Assembly: GCF_030913365.1 (NCBI RefSeq)
Contig: NZ_CP133160.1
Span: forward strand, 3,014,001-3,078,000
Length of the DNA stretch: 64,000 nucleotides
Reading direction: 5' to 3'
Source of the DNA: Stenotrophomonas sp. 24(2023)
GTDB lineage: Bacteria > Pseudomonadota > Gammaproteobacteria > Xanthomonadales > Xanthomonadaceae
The position numbers and the translations under genes were made by a program. This document shows positions 43,158-52,014 of the stretch, piece after piece; positions within the stretch are counted from its first letter, which is position 1; each line of letters starts with the position of its first letter. The notes below the pieces were generated by a model that was not told the origin of the DNA, searched no databases, and was given only the letters and a program-made list of their open reading frames with translations.

Positions 43158-43481
43158 ATGCTGATCGTGGCCCTGGTCCTGGTCGCGCTGGTCCTGGGCC
43201 TGAACCTGGTCGCCACGGTGATGATCGTGCAGCGCCAGGGCCTGTCATTCGGCATGCGGGCGATGCAGCTGCTGCTGGTGTGGCTGCTGCCGCTGGTGGG
43301 CGCCATCCTGTGCCTGGTGATCGCGACGGCCGATGGGCCGGGCAGCCGCAGCGATGGCGGCACCGCGGGCAGCTACGATGCCTCCGGCAACCATGCCAGT
43401 GACAGCCACAGCCACAGCCACAGCAGTTCGGACTGCAGCAGCGACAGTGGTGGCGGCGATGGTGGCAGCTGCGGCGATTGA
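43158..43481 (+). CDS. Small membrane protein with His/Ser/Cys-rich tail
   Basis: A 107-residue protein with two transmembrane helices (about residues 2-22 and 35-55). The tail, residues about 60-107, is low in complexity: DASGNHASDSHSHSHSSSD, then CSSDSGGGDGGSCGD. Four His and two Cys in this stretch could bind metal, but no known family is recognised. It has a clear ribosome site (GGAAGGA). It is probably co-transcribed with the secreted protein before it. Confidence 0.8.
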   Translation: MLIVALVLVALVLGLNLVATVMIVQRQGLSFGMRAMQLLLVWLLPLVGAILCLVIATADGPGSRSDGGTAGSYDASGNHASDSHSHSHSSSDCSSDSGGGDGGSCGD

Positions 43482-43502
43482 GGCGGCACAACAACGATCT
43501 GC

Positions 43503-43521
43503 CGCCGGGCGATGCCCGGCG
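43503..43521. repeat. REP-like hairpin CGCCGGGC-GAT-GCCCGGCG
   Basis: A perfect 8-bp stem with 3-nt loop lies in the gap between the small membrane protein and the convergent mdcY-like gene. It has the size of Stenotrophomonas REP hairpins but lacks the GTAG end, so it may be a degenerate REP or simply a transcript end. Confidence 0.45.
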
Positions 43522-43535
43522 AAGCGACAGCCCTG

Positions 43536-44255
43536 TCAGCCACCGCCTTCGGTGGGCAGCGGTGCCGGTACGTTCAACAGCCCGCCTGCAGCCACGTAGG
43601 CGGCCAGTGCCTGGCCCTGGCTGAGCAGGTGGCGTTCCATGGTGCGTTCGGCGGCAGCGGCATCACGCCTGCGGAAACACTCCATCAGCTCGCGGTGCTC
43701 GGCCAGCGACTGTGCGGTGCGCCCCGGGGTCAGCAGCTGGCGGCCACGGTGCATCTTCAGGATGCGGTGCAGGTCATGGGTGATGCGGATCAGCCACGGG
43801 TTGCCGGCGTAGTGCTGCACGGTTTCGTGGATGAGGTAGTTGTTGCGGTAGTACTCGGCGATGTTGCCGTTGGCCGCGGCGGCTTCCATCGCCGCATGCA
43901 GGTCCTCCAGCTGCTGCACGCCGGCATCATCGATATGCCGGACCGCTTCATGTGCGCAGCGGCCTTCCAGCATCGCCATCACCGGGAACAGCTGGTTGAG
44001 ATCTTCCAGGGTAAGCCGGGTGACCCGTGCGCCTCGGCCCGCATCGATCTGCACCAGGCCTTCGGCGGCCAGCAGTTTCAGTGCTTCGCGCAGCGGCGTG
44101 CGGCTGATGCCCAGTTCTTCGCACAGCGCGGGCTCGTCGATCCACTCGCCCGGCGGCAGCCGGTAATCGTAGATGCGCTCGCGCACACCCTCGGCCACCT
44201 CTTCGTACAGAGGTGCGCGCTTTTTCGGTGAACGCGGAGCGGGAGCAATGGCCAT
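43536..44255 (-). CDS. mdcY: GntR/FCD regulator of malonate utilisation (MdcY-like)
   Basis: A 239-residue FadR-type regulator: winged helix at residues about 15-80 (LYEEVAEGVRERIYDYRLPPGEW, LGISRTPLREALKLL) and an FCD ligand domain with metal-site residues in YRNNYLIHETVQHYAGN. Its position at the end of the mdc operon, 55 bp after the malonate carrier, matches MdcY of Acinetobacter. It probably represses mdcA transcription; a perfect 16-bp palindrome at 51808-51823 is the candidate site. It may also have its own promoter. Confidence 0.85.
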   Translation of the reverse strand: MAIAPAPRSPKKRAPLYEEVAEGVRERIYDYRLPPGEWIDEPALCEELGISRTPLREALKLLAAEGLVQIDAGRGARVTRLTLEDLNQLFPVMAMLEGRCAHEAVRHIDDAGVQQLEDLHAAMEAAAANGNIAEYYRNNYLIHETVQHYAGNPWLIRITHDLHRILKMHRGRQLLTPGRTAQSLAEHRELMECFRRRDAAAAERTMERHLLSQGQALAAYVAAGGLLNVPAPLPTEGGG

Positions 44256-44310
44256 GTGCAGAGTGTAACGCCAGGGAGTGGCGACCGCCGGCCGCCACTC
44301 GACGCTGCGT

Positions 44311-45678
44311 TTACATCCAGCCCGGCACCACGAACACCAGCCAGGCCAGCAGCGGCCCCAGCGCGACCACCAGGCCGCTGTAGACCAGGAAGCGGCGGAA
44401 CAGCGTTTCACGTTCCTCCTTCGCTGCCGAAGCCACCACCAGCGCGCCGTTGGTCGAGAACGGGCTGACATCGACGATGGTGGACGACACCGCCAGCGCG
44501 CAGATCACCCCGGCGGCCCCCAGGTGGCCCTGCAGCAGGAACGGGACGGCCAGCGGAATGGTGGCGCCCAGCACGGCCGCCGACGACGCGAACGCGGACA
44601 CGATGCCGCCCACGTAGCACACCAGCAGTGCACCCAGCAGCGGAATGCCGATGTCGGACACGCCGTTGCCGATGAAGTCGACCGCGCCGGCATGTTCCAG
44701 CACGCCGATGTAGGTCACCACGCCGCAGATCAGCAGGACCGTGGACCAGCTGATGCCATCCACCGCACCCTTCTGGCTCTGCGGGGAAAGCAGGGCCAGC
44801 GCCACCGCCACGGTGATCGAGACCAGGCCGACATTGAGGTTGTAGATCAGCGCAGCGATGCCCAGGCCCAGCAGGCCGACCAGGGTGAACAGGCGTTCGC
44901 GGGTGATGCCCACCGCATCCAGCGCTGCCGGGTCGTTGGACAGCGTGCCGCCGCCGGCGGTGACCAGCGCACCGTGGCCCTCGATGGCGAACTGCCGCGA
45001 GGACGCCTGCGGACCACCGGCCATCGCCAGATCGCCCGTGCCCACCGTGCCGGCCGCGGTGATCGAACCCCGGCGCATCAGGGCGATGCCACCGAAGGCC
45101 AGGAAGCAGATGATCGCCATCATGAAGTTGAAGCCGAGGCTGGTCAGGAACACCGCCATCTCGGTGACTTCCAGCCCGGCCTTCTGCACCACGCCGTTGG
45201 TGATGCTGCCGTACACGCTGATCGGCGAGAAGCCGCCGGCCTGCGCACCATGGATCACCAGCAGGCCCATCATCAGCGGGTTGATGTGGTACTGCTTGGC
45301 AAAGCGCAGTGCCACCGGGCCGATGATGGCCACGGCCGCCGGGCCCAGCGCGCCGAACGCGGTCAGCACGGCGGTGATGACGAACATCACCCACGGGATG
45401 GCCACGATGTGCCCGCGTACGGCTTTCACCGCCCAGTGCACCAGCAGGTCGATGGTGCCGTTCTTCTGTGCGATGGCAAACAGGTAGGTGATGCCGACCA
45501 GGGTCAGGAACAGGTCCCCGGGAAAGCCGGCCAGGACCTCCTTGCCCCCCATGCCGACCCAGACCCCGCCGACGATGAAGGCCAGGGCGAACGCCACCGC
45601 GCCCATGTTGATCGGCAGGGCGGTGGCGACGATGAACATGATCACCAGGCCGATGATCGTTGCGATTTGTGGACTCAT
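44311..45678 (-). CDS. MatC-type dicarboxylate (malonate) carrier
   Basis: A 455-residue membrane protein with about 12 hydrophobic segments. MSPQIATIIGLVIMFIVATALPINMGAVAF at the N-terminus and ALGPAAVAIIGPVALRFAKQY plus FSPISVYGSITN are MatC_N/SLC13-like features, and a hydrophilic loop of about 50 residues lies mid-protein. It takes up malonate for the decarboxylase. Many mdc clusters use MdcLM or MdcF instead, so this is a carrier replacement. It starts 104 bp after mdcH with its own GGGAGGG site. Confidence 0.88.
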   Translation of the reverse strand: MSPQIATIIGLVIMFIVATALPINMGAVAFALAFIVGGVWVGMGGKEVLAGFPGDLFLTLVGITYLFAIAQKNGTIDLLVHWAVKAVRGHIVAIPWVMFVITAVLTAFGALGPAAVAIIGPVALRFAKQYHINPLMMGLLVIHGAQAGGFSPISVYGSITNGVVQKAGLEVTEMAVFLTSLGFNFMMAIICFLAFGGIALMRRGSITAAGTVGTGDLAMAGGPQASSRQFAIEGHGALVTAGGGTLSNDPAALDAVGITRERLFTLVGLLGLGIAALIYNLNVGLVSITVAVALALLSPQSQKGAVDGISWSTVLLICGVVTYIGVLEHAGAVDFIGNGVSDIGIPLLGALLVCYVGGIVSAFASSAAVLGATIPLAVPFLLQGHLGAAGVICALAVSSTIVDVSPFSTNGALVVASAAKEERETLFRRFLVYSGLVVALGPLLAWLVFVVPGWM

Positions 45679-45782
45679 GCGCCCTCCCAGACACGTGACT
45701 CGCGTACAGCTTCGATGGTGACCCGCCATCCCGGGGTAAGGCGTCGTACAGCGTGATGCGTGATACGTACTGCTCGAACCCG

Positions 45783-46703
45783 TTACTGCAGCCGCTCCAG
45801 CGCGCTGCGGACCCATGCCGCGGCACCGTCCAGGCGCTGGAACTCTTCCACCGCGCGCACCTGGCAGCACGGGTAGGACGGCGCGACCATGCGCGCCAAT
45901 GCGTTGCCCGGGCCCAGCTGCAGGAAGACCCGCGCGCCGCGCTCGAAGGCCTGGCGCATCACCTGCGCCCAGGCGATGGTCTGTGCCAGCTGCGCTGACA
46001 GCGTGTGTACCGCTGCCGCGCGATCGCGCACCGGGCGCGCATCGATGCCGGCCAGCAGCGGCAGGCGCGGCGCCTGCAGCGGCGAGGCATCGAGTGCGGC
46101 GGCGAACGGCGTGACGGCCGCCTGCAGCAGCGGGGTATGCGCGGGCACATGCACCGGCAGCAGGCGGACCTCCGCACCCTGTGCGCGTGCTGCATCGGCC
46201 AGCGCCTGCAGGGACGCCTGCGTGCCGCCGACGATGAAATGATCTTCCCCGTTGGCGATGGCCACATGGGCGCCGTGGGCATCGCACAGCGGCTGCAGCC
46301 TGTGGCGCTGCAGCCCCAGCACCGCCTGCATGCCTGCATCGGCAGGGCTGGCGGCATCCATCAGCCGCGCGCGCTGTGCGGCCAGGGCCAGGCAGGGGGC
46401 GGCATCGATGCTGCCGGCAACCGCATGTGCGGCCAGCTCACCGATGCTGTAGCCCGCCACCAGCAGCGGTGCCGGCAGTGCAGCGCGCAGGCCCTGCCAG
46501 TGCGCAATGCTGGCCGCGCACAGCAAGGGCTGCGCCAGTGTGTTGTCGAAGCGCGCGTCGTCGGCGGCTGCCGCGAACACATCGCGGCCCAGCACCGCGC
46601 TGGCTGCGTCCAGTACTTCGCGTGCGGCGGGCAGATCGCGCACGCGATCGAACATCGCGGCATGCTGCGCGCCCTGTCCCGGGCAGAGCAGGGCTAGGCT
46701 CAT
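45783..46703 (-). CDS. mdcH: Malonyl-CoA:ACP transacylase of malonate decarboxylase
   Basis: A 306-residue FabD-fold acyltransferase. Catalytic S86 is in GYSIGELAAH and H189 in VPAHTPLLQ; CPGQGAQ opens the protein. It charges the MdcC carrier with malonate from malonyl-CoA, starting the catalytic cycle. It overlaps mdcB by 4 bp (ATGA), and a 104-bp gap separates it from the carrier gene. Confidence 0.93.
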   Translation of the reverse strand: MSLALLCPGQGAQHAAMFDRVRDLPAAREVLDAASAVLGRDVFAAAADDARFDNTLAQPLLCAASIAHWQGLRAALPAPLLVAGYSIGELAAHAVAGSIDAAPCLALAAQRARLMDAASPADAGMQAVLGLQRHRLQPLCDAHGAHVAIANGEDHFIVGGTQASLQALADAARAQGAEVRLLPVHVPAHTPLLQAAVTPFAAALDASPLQAPRLPLLAGIDARPVRDRAAAVHTLSAQLAQTIAWAQVMRQAFERGARVFLQLGPGNALARMVAPSYPCCQVRAVEEFQRLDGAAAWVRSALERLQ

Positions 46704-47557
46704 GCGTCCTCCTGCTGCAGCAGGAACCAGCTGCAGGCCAGCAGGTCGGCGCTGCCGCCGGGGCTGAGGCGCCGCGCGACGAAGCCCTCACCGATGGCGC
46801 GCAGGCGAGCCTGCCAACCGGGTGCGAAAGCACCACCGTCGTCAATGAAGCTGCGCGCCTGCTGCCGGGCCCAGCCCAGGCCGTCGGCACCGCCACGGTG
46901 CAGCAGGTTCAGGTCATCGACCTGCGCGACCAGCTGCATCAGGGTCTGGCACATGGCCGCGTCGCGCGCCAGGCCGCTGTGCAGGGCGTGGCGCAGGGTG
47001 GGTACGGCCAGTTCGCGCAGCAGGGGGTAGCCGGCGGCGGCCTGTTCGCGTACGCCCGGCACGCCGTGGCGCAGGCGGGCACGCTGGCCGGGGCTGGAGG
47101 CATCCAGCGGCGCAGCGGCGAAGTCATCGGCCCAGTGCTGCACCGCCAGGCAGACCTGCGTGGCGGGCGCGGCCTGGCCCGCCTGCTGGCGGCAGCGTGC
47201 GGCGGCGGCCACCAGCAGGCCCAGGCTGAAGATGGCCCCGCGATGGGTGTTGATACCGCCGGTGGCGCGCAGCATCGCCGCTTCGGCAGCGATGCCCTGC
47301 GCGCGCAGCTGCGCGAACGGCGCATCGGCGGCGCCGGCGTGGGCTACGGCGGTGAAATAGTGGCGCAGCGCGAACAGGCTGCGCAGGAACGTGCCGGCAT
47401 CCATGTCGTCATGGCTGCCGGTATCGAACGGGGTCACCAGGCCCGGCTTGGGCGCGCAGGCCAGTTCGGCATGCAGGCTGGCGATGGCCAGGCGGCCCAG
47501 CCGCGCGCTGTCGACGCGGCGCGCAACCGGCAGGGCGGCGTGCGCCAGAGCGCTCAT
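46700..47557 (-). CDS. mdcB: Triphosphoribosyl-dephospho-CoA synthase
   Basis: A 285-residue CitG/MdcB-family enzyme. ACAPKPGLVTPFDTGSHDDMD near residue 35 and GGINTHRGAIFSLGLLVAAA around residue 110 are family motifs. It joins ATP-derived triphosphoribose to dephospho-CoA to make the prosthetic-group precursor. The start at 47557 overlaps the mdcG stop by 4 bp. Confidence 0.93.
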   Translation of the reverse strand: MSALAHAALPVARRVDSARLGRLAIASLHAELACAPKPGLVTPFDTGSHDDMDAGTFLRSLFALRHYFTAVAHAGAADAPFAQLRAQGIAAEAAMLRATGGINTHRGAIFSLGLLVAAAARCRQQAGQAAPATQVCLAVQHWADDFAAAPLDASSPGQRARLRHGVPGVREQAAAGYPLLRELAVPTLRHALHSGLARDAAMCQTLMQLVAQVDDLNLLHRGGADGLGWARQQARSFIDDGGAFAPGWQARLRAIGEGFVARRLSPGGSADLLACSWFLLQQEDA

Positions 47558-48195
47558 GCGGCTGCTCCGGCAGCAGCGAACAGGTGCTCGCGGGCTTCCA
47601 GTGCGGCGCCGTCCAGGCGCTTCACCAGCACCTGGCGGCTGCCACCGGCGTATTCGCGCCAGTTCACCGCGCCACCGTCGGCCAGGCACAGTTCGCCATC
47701 GACGCGATGGCCGTACTCGTCTTCCCAGTGCCGCAGGCGTGCGACAAGGGCATCGGCCTGCGCGCGGGCATCCACCCGCCACAGCAGGTCGATATCCGAA
47801 GCGGCATGCACATAGGGCAGGCCACTGAGGTGCTGCCAGGCGAAAGCACCAAACACGCGTGCCGGTGCAATGTGCACCAATGCGTGCAGCGCCACCTGCC
47901 AGTCACGGGCAACACCGGTGGCGAGGATCGCGTCCAGTGTCGGCGGCGGCTGCTGGCGCAGCACATCCTGCAGCGGTACGCGCAGGGCGATGCGCTGCTT
48001 GCCTTCGCTCGGCGGCAGCGGCACGCCCAGACGAAGGCGCGGGTCGGGATCATCCACGGCACGCCGCGCCACCATCGCCGGCAGCCCCTGCGCGAACCAC
48101 GCTGCCAGGCGCGGTTCGTGCGCGGCCACGTCGGCCCGCCAGTCGGCGTTGGCCGACAGCCAGGCCAGCGTGTGGCGGGCGGGCTGCTCAGGCAT
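47554..48195 (-). CDS. mdcG: Phosphoribosyl-dephospho-CoA transferase
   Basis: A 213-residue nucleotidyltransferase-fold protein. DIDLLWRVDARAQADAL holds the D-x-D metal motif (ASDIDLLWRV), and WQHLSGLPYVHA precedes it. It attaches the phosphoribosyl-dephospho-CoA group to a Ser of MdcC. The start could be 48195 or 48201; either overlaps the mdcE stop (8 or 14 bp). An arginine/leucine-rich middle is typical of the family. Confidence 0.9.
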   Translation of the reverse strand: MPEQPARHTLAWLSANADWRADVAAHEPRLAAWFAQGLPAMVARRAVDDPDPRLRLGVPLPPSEGKQRIALRVPLQDVLRQQPPPTLDAILATGVARDWQVALHALVHIAPARVFGAFAWQHLSGLPYVHAASDIDLLWRVDARAQADALVARLRHWEDEYGHRVDGELCLADGGAVNWREYAGGSRQVLVKRLDGAALEAREHLFAAAGAAA

Positions 48196-48898
48196 CGCCA
48201 TGGGCCACGGCAGTGGCGACATCTGCCGCCAGCGCACGGCCGCCGCGCTGTGCGCCGCGTGCCGCACGCAGGTCGCCGTCGCTGGGCGTGCGCAGGGCCT
48301 GCAGCAGGTGCTGGGCAAGATCGCCGTCCCACAGCGATTCCACCGCGCCCATGGCGACGTAGTTGGCCACGCCCGGTGCGAACACCGGCGAGCTCTGGCT
48401 GAGTGCCTGCAGCTTCTCCAGGGGTTGCTTGGTTACCCGCGCCATCGCGCGCAGGTCCATCACCCGTACCTGTGCATCGGGCAGGGCATGGATGTGGTCG
48501 GCCATCAGGCCGAAGGACAGGAATCCGCCGCTCACCGATTCGCCGTAGACCAGGGTGACCAGGCGTGCGCCACGGCGGCGGGCCAGATCGAGGGTCTGTG
48601 CCAGATGGGCGAAGTAGCCGTTGATGCCCAGCAGTTCATCGCGACGGGCCAGGCGCTGACCGGCGGTGTCGGCCAGCATCACGATGGGGCGCTGCGGGTG
48701 CATGGCGGTGCTGGCCAGCACGGTGTCGGCCAGGGCCAATGCGTGGTCCACGCCGACCTCGATGCGGTCGGTGGTGCCGATCACCGTCACCTCACCGTCG
48801 TCGGTGGTGGCCGTGCCGGTCAATACCGAATCGCGGATGTCGATGCGGTGGCCACGCGGGAACAGGGCGTCGAGCAGGGTCTGCAACGGGGCGTTCAT
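48188..48898 (-). CDS. mdcE: Malonate decarboxylase gamma subunit
   Basis: A 236-residue crotonase-related carboxyltransferase-type subunit: VIGTTDRIEVGVDHALALADTVL and VYGESVSGGFLSFGLMADHIHALPDAQVRVM (the GG oxyanion turn) are recognisable. With MdcD it forms the decarboxylase that releases CO2 from malonyl-ACP to leave acetyl-ACP. It overlaps mdcD by 4 bp (ATGA). Confidence 0.93.
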   Translation of the reverse strand: MNAPLQTLLDALFPRGHRIDIRDSVLTGTATTDDGEVTVIGTTDRIEVGVDHALALADTVLASTAMHPQRPIVMLADTAGQRLARRDELLGINGYFAHLAQTLDLARRRGARLVTLVYGESVSGGFLSFGLMADHIHALPDAQVRVMDLRAMARVTKQPLEKLQALSQSSPVFAPGVANYVAMGAVESLWDGDLAQHLLQALRTPSDGDLRAARGAQRGGRALAADVATAVAHGDA

Positions 48899-49803
48899 GG
48901 CAGGCTCCGGCCAGCGGTGGCGGCGAGGAAAGCATCGGTCTCCAGCAGCGGCAGGCGCTCGGGCGCGGCGATGCCCTGGCGGGCCCAGATCTCCAGCCCG
49001 TCGCGGCAGTCGCCCCAGGCCTGCACGCGTGCCTTCAGTGCGGCATGGCGGGCCTGCAGGGCGTGCAATGCCGTGTCGGTATCGCGGCTGGCGGTGTCGG
49101 CCTGCAGCGCATCGGCGGCGGCACGTGCAAACGCTTCGATGGCGTCGGGCACCAGCACCTGCGCCTGGTCGATCAGGTAGCGGTGCTTGCCGCCGGTCAC
49201 GCGCCACACCAGGGCGCGGTCGCGCGAGTCGAATTCTTCCACGCCGCGCACGGTCTCGATCACTTCCGGCCCGGACAGCGACAGCCGGCCTTCCTCGGAC
49301 ATGATGACGGTGGTGCAGCAGCGCGCGACGATGCCCATGCCGCCAAACGCACCATTGCCGCTGCCGATCAGGGCGACCACCGGCACGCCGGCCGCACGCG
49401 CCCCCAGCGTGGCACGCATGATTTCGGAAATCGCGATCAGCCCCGCATTGGCTTCGTGCAGGCGCACGCCGCCGGTGTCGAGCAGCAGCAGTACGCCGTC
49501 GGGGCGCGTCTCGGCGGCCCGGCGCAGCAGGCCGGTCAGCTTGGCGCCGTGCACCTCGCCGACGCCACCGCCCATGAACGCACCCTGCTGCGCGGCCAGC
49601 AGCACGCGTTTGCCCCGCAGCGTGGCTTCGCCGACGACGATGCCATCGTCGAACGCGGCGGGCTGGTCGAGCTGGGCCAGGTGCGGGCTCATCATCCGCC
49701 GCGCGGGGCCGAGGAACTCGCGGAACGAACCCGCATCGACCAGTCCGGCGATACGTTCGCGTGCATCGGCTTCGTAATAGCTGTGGCGTTGTACGTGGCT
49801 CAT
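48895..49803 (-). CDS. mdcD: Malonate decarboxylase beta subunit
   Basis: A 302-residue carboxyltransferase-like subunit with FLGPARRMMSPHLAQL, LDTGGVRLHEANAGL and the oxyanion glycine cluster GSGNGAFGGMGIVA; SLSGPEVIETVRGVEEFD follows. It pairs with MdcE to decarboxylate malonyl-S-ACP. It overlaps mdcC by 4 bp and mdcE by 4 bp, so synthesis of the complex is tightly coupled. Confidence 0.95.
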   Translation of the reverse strand: MSHVQRHSYYEADARERIAGLVDAGSFREFLGPARRMMSPHLAQLDQPAAFDDGIVVGEATLRGKRVLLAAQQGAFMGGGVGEVHGAKLTGLLRRAAETRPDGVLLLLDTGGVRLHEANAGLIAISEIMRATLGARAAGVPVVALIGSGNGAFGGMGIVARCCTTVIMSEEGRLSLSGPEVIETVRGVEEFDSRDRALVWRVTGGKHRYLIDQAQVLVPDAIEAFARAAADALQADTASRDTDTALHALQARHAALKARVQAWGDCRDGLEIWARQGIAAPERLPLLETDAFLAATAGRSLP

Positions 49804-50120
49804 GGCGTGCCTCCGGCCAGCAGGGTTTCCACGGCCTGGTCCAGGCGCAGGCTGACCACGGCCGGGGTCGCACCGGCATCGTTGATCGACACGCGCACAT
49901 CGCGCAGTGGATGGCGCTGGGCAAAGTCGGCGATCACCGCCTGCCAGATCGTGCCGAAGCCCTGCGCGGCGGTGATGATGCGCACCGTCATCGCACCGTC
50001 CAGCGCCGCGGGCTCCAGCAGGATCTCCAGGTTGCCCGAAGCCAGCACGCCCACCAGCACCGCATCGCGCGGGAACTGCACGGGGGTGCGGCCGTCGAAT
50101 CGATAGTCGAGGGTTTCCAT
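49800..50120 (-). CDS. mdcC: Malonate decarboxylase acyl carrier protein
   Basis: A 106-residue delta subunit. The Ser that carries the 2'-(5''-triphosphoribosyl)-3'-dephospho-CoA group is most likely S28 in VLASGNLEILL, aligned with Ser25 in Klebsiella MdcC (VGSGDMEVL). Its C-terminal VRVSINDAGATPAVVSLRLDQ is conserved. It swings acyl groups between MdcA/H and MdcDE. It lies 10 bp after mdcA. Confidence 0.95.
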   Translation of the reverse strand: METLDYRFDGRTPVQFPRDAVLVGVLASGNLEILLEPAALDGAMTVRIITAAQGFGTIWQAVIADFAQRHPLRDVRVSINDAGATPAVVSLRLDQAVETLLAGGTP

Positions 50121-50130
50121 GCTCTGTCCC

Positions 50131-51774
50131 TTACCAGTTGCGGAAGCGCTTGGGCGGGTCGTACAGGCCGCCGGACCAGCGCACCAGGTCCTTCACCGAA
50201 CGTGCGGCCAGCAGGTCGCGGCTGGCATCGCGCGGCGAGATGCCCAGGTCTTCAGGGCGGCGGATCACGCCGCGGTCGCGCAGGTTTTCCACCATCGCGC
50301 GATCACGCCCGAGGCCGACGGCGGTGTAGCCGGACACGCCGCGGATCGCCTGTTCGCGTTCTTCCGGCGTGCGGCACAGCAGCAGGTTGGCGATGCCTTC
50401 CTCGGTCAGCACATGGCTGACGTCGTCGCCGTAGATCATCACCGGCGGCAGCGGCATGGCCGCGCGTTCGGCCAGTTCCCAGGCATCGAGGCGCTCGACG
50501 AAGGCCGGCGCCATGTGCTCGCGGAAGGTTTCCACCATCTGCACCACCAGCTTGCGCCCGCGCGGCATCTCGCCGGGGCGCGCAGCCTGCTGGCCGGCCT
50601 TGATCCACGCGTCGCTGGCGTGGCGGCGGCCGCGCGCATCCGAGCCCATGTTCGGTGCGCCGCCGAAGCCGGCGATGCGGTCGCGGGTGGCGGTGGAGCT
50701 GTTGCCCTGCAGGTCGATCTGCAGGGTGGAGCCGATGAACATGTCGCAGGCATACAGGCCGGCGGTCTGCGAGAACGCGCGGTTGGAGCGCATCGACCCG
50801 TCGGCACCGGTGAAGAACACATCGCCACGGGCGGCGATGTACTTCTCCATGCCCAGTTCCGAGCCGAACGAGTGCACGGATCTGACGAAGCCCGATTCGA
50901 TCGCCGGAATCAGTGCCGGGTGCGGGTTGAGCGCCCAGTGTTGGCAGATCTTTCCCTTCAGCCCCAGCGATTCTGCATAGGTGGGCAGCAGCAGTTCGAT
51001 GGCGGCGGTGTCGAAGCCAATGCCATGGTTGAGGCGGTTGACGCCGTACTCGGCGTAGATGCCCTTGATGGCCATCATCGCCATCAGCACCTGGATCTCG
51101 GAAATCTGCGCCGGGTCGCGGGTGAACAGCGGTTCGATGTGGTTCGGGCGCGGCGCCTGCACCACGAAGTTGACCCAGTCAGCGGGGATATCGACGCGGG
51201 GGAGGGTGTCGACGATTTCGTTGACCTGGGCGATGACGATGCCGCCACCGAAGGCGGTGGCCTCCACGATGACCGGGGTGTCTTCGGTGTTCGGGCCGGT
51301 GTAGAGGTTGCCGTGGCGATCTGCAGCCTGCGCGGCGATCAGCGCCACGCGCGGGGTGAGATCGATGAAGTAGCGGCCGAACAGTTCCAGGTAGGTGTGG
51401 ATGGCGCCGATCTGGATGCGCCCTTCGGCCACCAGGTTGGCCAGCCGCACCGACTGCGGACCGGAGAAGGAGAAATCCAGCCTGGAGGCGATGCCGCGCT
51501 CGAACACGTCCAGGTGCGAGGGCAGCGACAGCACCGACTGCACCATGTGCAGGTCGTGTACCCGTGCCGGGTCCAGGTCGGCCAGGGCCTGGGCGAGGAA
51601 ATCGGCCTGCTTCTGGTTGTTGCCCTCCAGGCAGACCTTGTCGCCTGGTTCCAGCAGGGCGTGCAGCAGTTCGCCCACGTCGCCGGCAGCCACTTCGCGG
51701 CCCCGGGCCCACGGTGCCGCCCGCTGCAGGCGCGCCTGGCGGCTGCGTTCCAACGTATCCCAACTGGGGTTCAT
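50131..51774 (-). CDS. mdcA: Malonate decarboxylase alpha subunit (acetyl-S-ACP:malonate transferase)
   Basis: A 547-residue CoA-transferase-like subunit, the usual length for MdcA. Recognisable stretches include EPGDKVCLEGNNQKQADFLAQAL, DLHMVQSVLSLPSHLDVFERGIA and GNSSTATRDRIAGFGGAPNMGSDARGR. It swaps the acetyl group on MdcC for malonate. It is first in the operon; the promoter lies in 51775-52014 with a palindrome 34 bp before its start. Confidence 0.96.
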   Translation of the reverse strand: MNPSWDTLERSRQARLQRAAPWARGREVAAGDVGELLHALLEPGDKVCLEGNNQKQADFLAQALADLDPARVHDLHMVQSVLSLPSHLDVFERGIASRLDFSFSGPQSVRLANLVAEGRIQIGAIHTYLELFGRYFIDLTPRVALIAAQAADRHGNLYTGPNTEDTPVIVEATAFGGGIVIAQVNEIVDTLPRVDIPADWVNFVVQAPRPNHIEPLFTRDPAQISEIQVLMAMMAIKGIYAEYGVNRLNHGIGFDTAAIELLLPTYAESLGLKGKICQHWALNPHPALIPAIESGFVRSVHSFGSELGMEKYIAARGDVFFTGADGSMRSNRAFSQTAGLYACDMFIGSTLQIDLQGNSSTATRDRIAGFGGAPNMGSDARGRRHASDAWIKAGQQAARPGEMPRGRKLVVQMVETFREHMAPAFVERLDAWELAERAAMPLPPVMIYGDDVSHVLTEEGIANLLLCRTPEEREQAIRGVSGYTAVGLGRDRAMVENLRDRGVIRRPEDLGISPRDASRDLLAARSVKDLVRWSGGLYDPPKRFRNW

Positions 51775-51807
51775 CGACCGGCGTCCGAGTGGCGGTGGAA
51801 ATAATTA

Positions 51808-51823
51808 CGCCATAATTATGGCG
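51808..51823. promoter_or_regulatory. Perfect 16-bp palindrome, probable MdcY operator
   Basis: CGCCATAATTATGGCG is a perfect palindrome centred about 41 bp before the mdcA start, with a further ATAATTA half-copy overlapping its left side (51801-51807). It is AT-rich in a GC-rich context and suits a dimeric GntR repressor; the likely binder is the MdcY-like protein at the end of the operon. Confidence 0.6.
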
Positions 51824-51919
51824 GGGTGTGCAACCCGCACTGCAGCAAACCGACCGCCGGGCGTGAATGCCGCGCATTCAGGCAGGCCTGCGCGCCGCGT
51901 GCCGCAATCGCCGCAGACG

Positions 51920-51948
51920 AAAAAAAGGGCCCGCACGCTGGCGGGCCC
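51920..51948 (-). terminator. Intrinsic terminator after the siderophore receptor gene
   Basis: On the minus strand an 8-bp GC stem (GGGCCCGC / GCGGGCCC, 6-nt loop) is followed by a run of seven T. It lies about 67 bp after the receptor's stop, before the mdcA promoter, and is a textbook Rho-independent terminator. Confidence 0.85.
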
Positions 51949-51963
51949 TGTCTGATGGGGTGG

Positions 51964-52003
51964 GGCCGGCGCCTTTCGCATGGAAAGGCATCCGGCGCCG
52001 GCC
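51964..52003. repeat. Inverted repeat just after the siderophore receptor gene
   Basis: GGCCGGCGCC and GGCGCCGGCC form a 10-bp stem around a 20-nt loop containing a second stem (CCTTTC / GAAAGG). It sits between the receptor stop and the T-run terminator and may help end or protect the transcript. Confidence 0.5.
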
Positions 52004-52014
52004 GTGTTCCGGCC

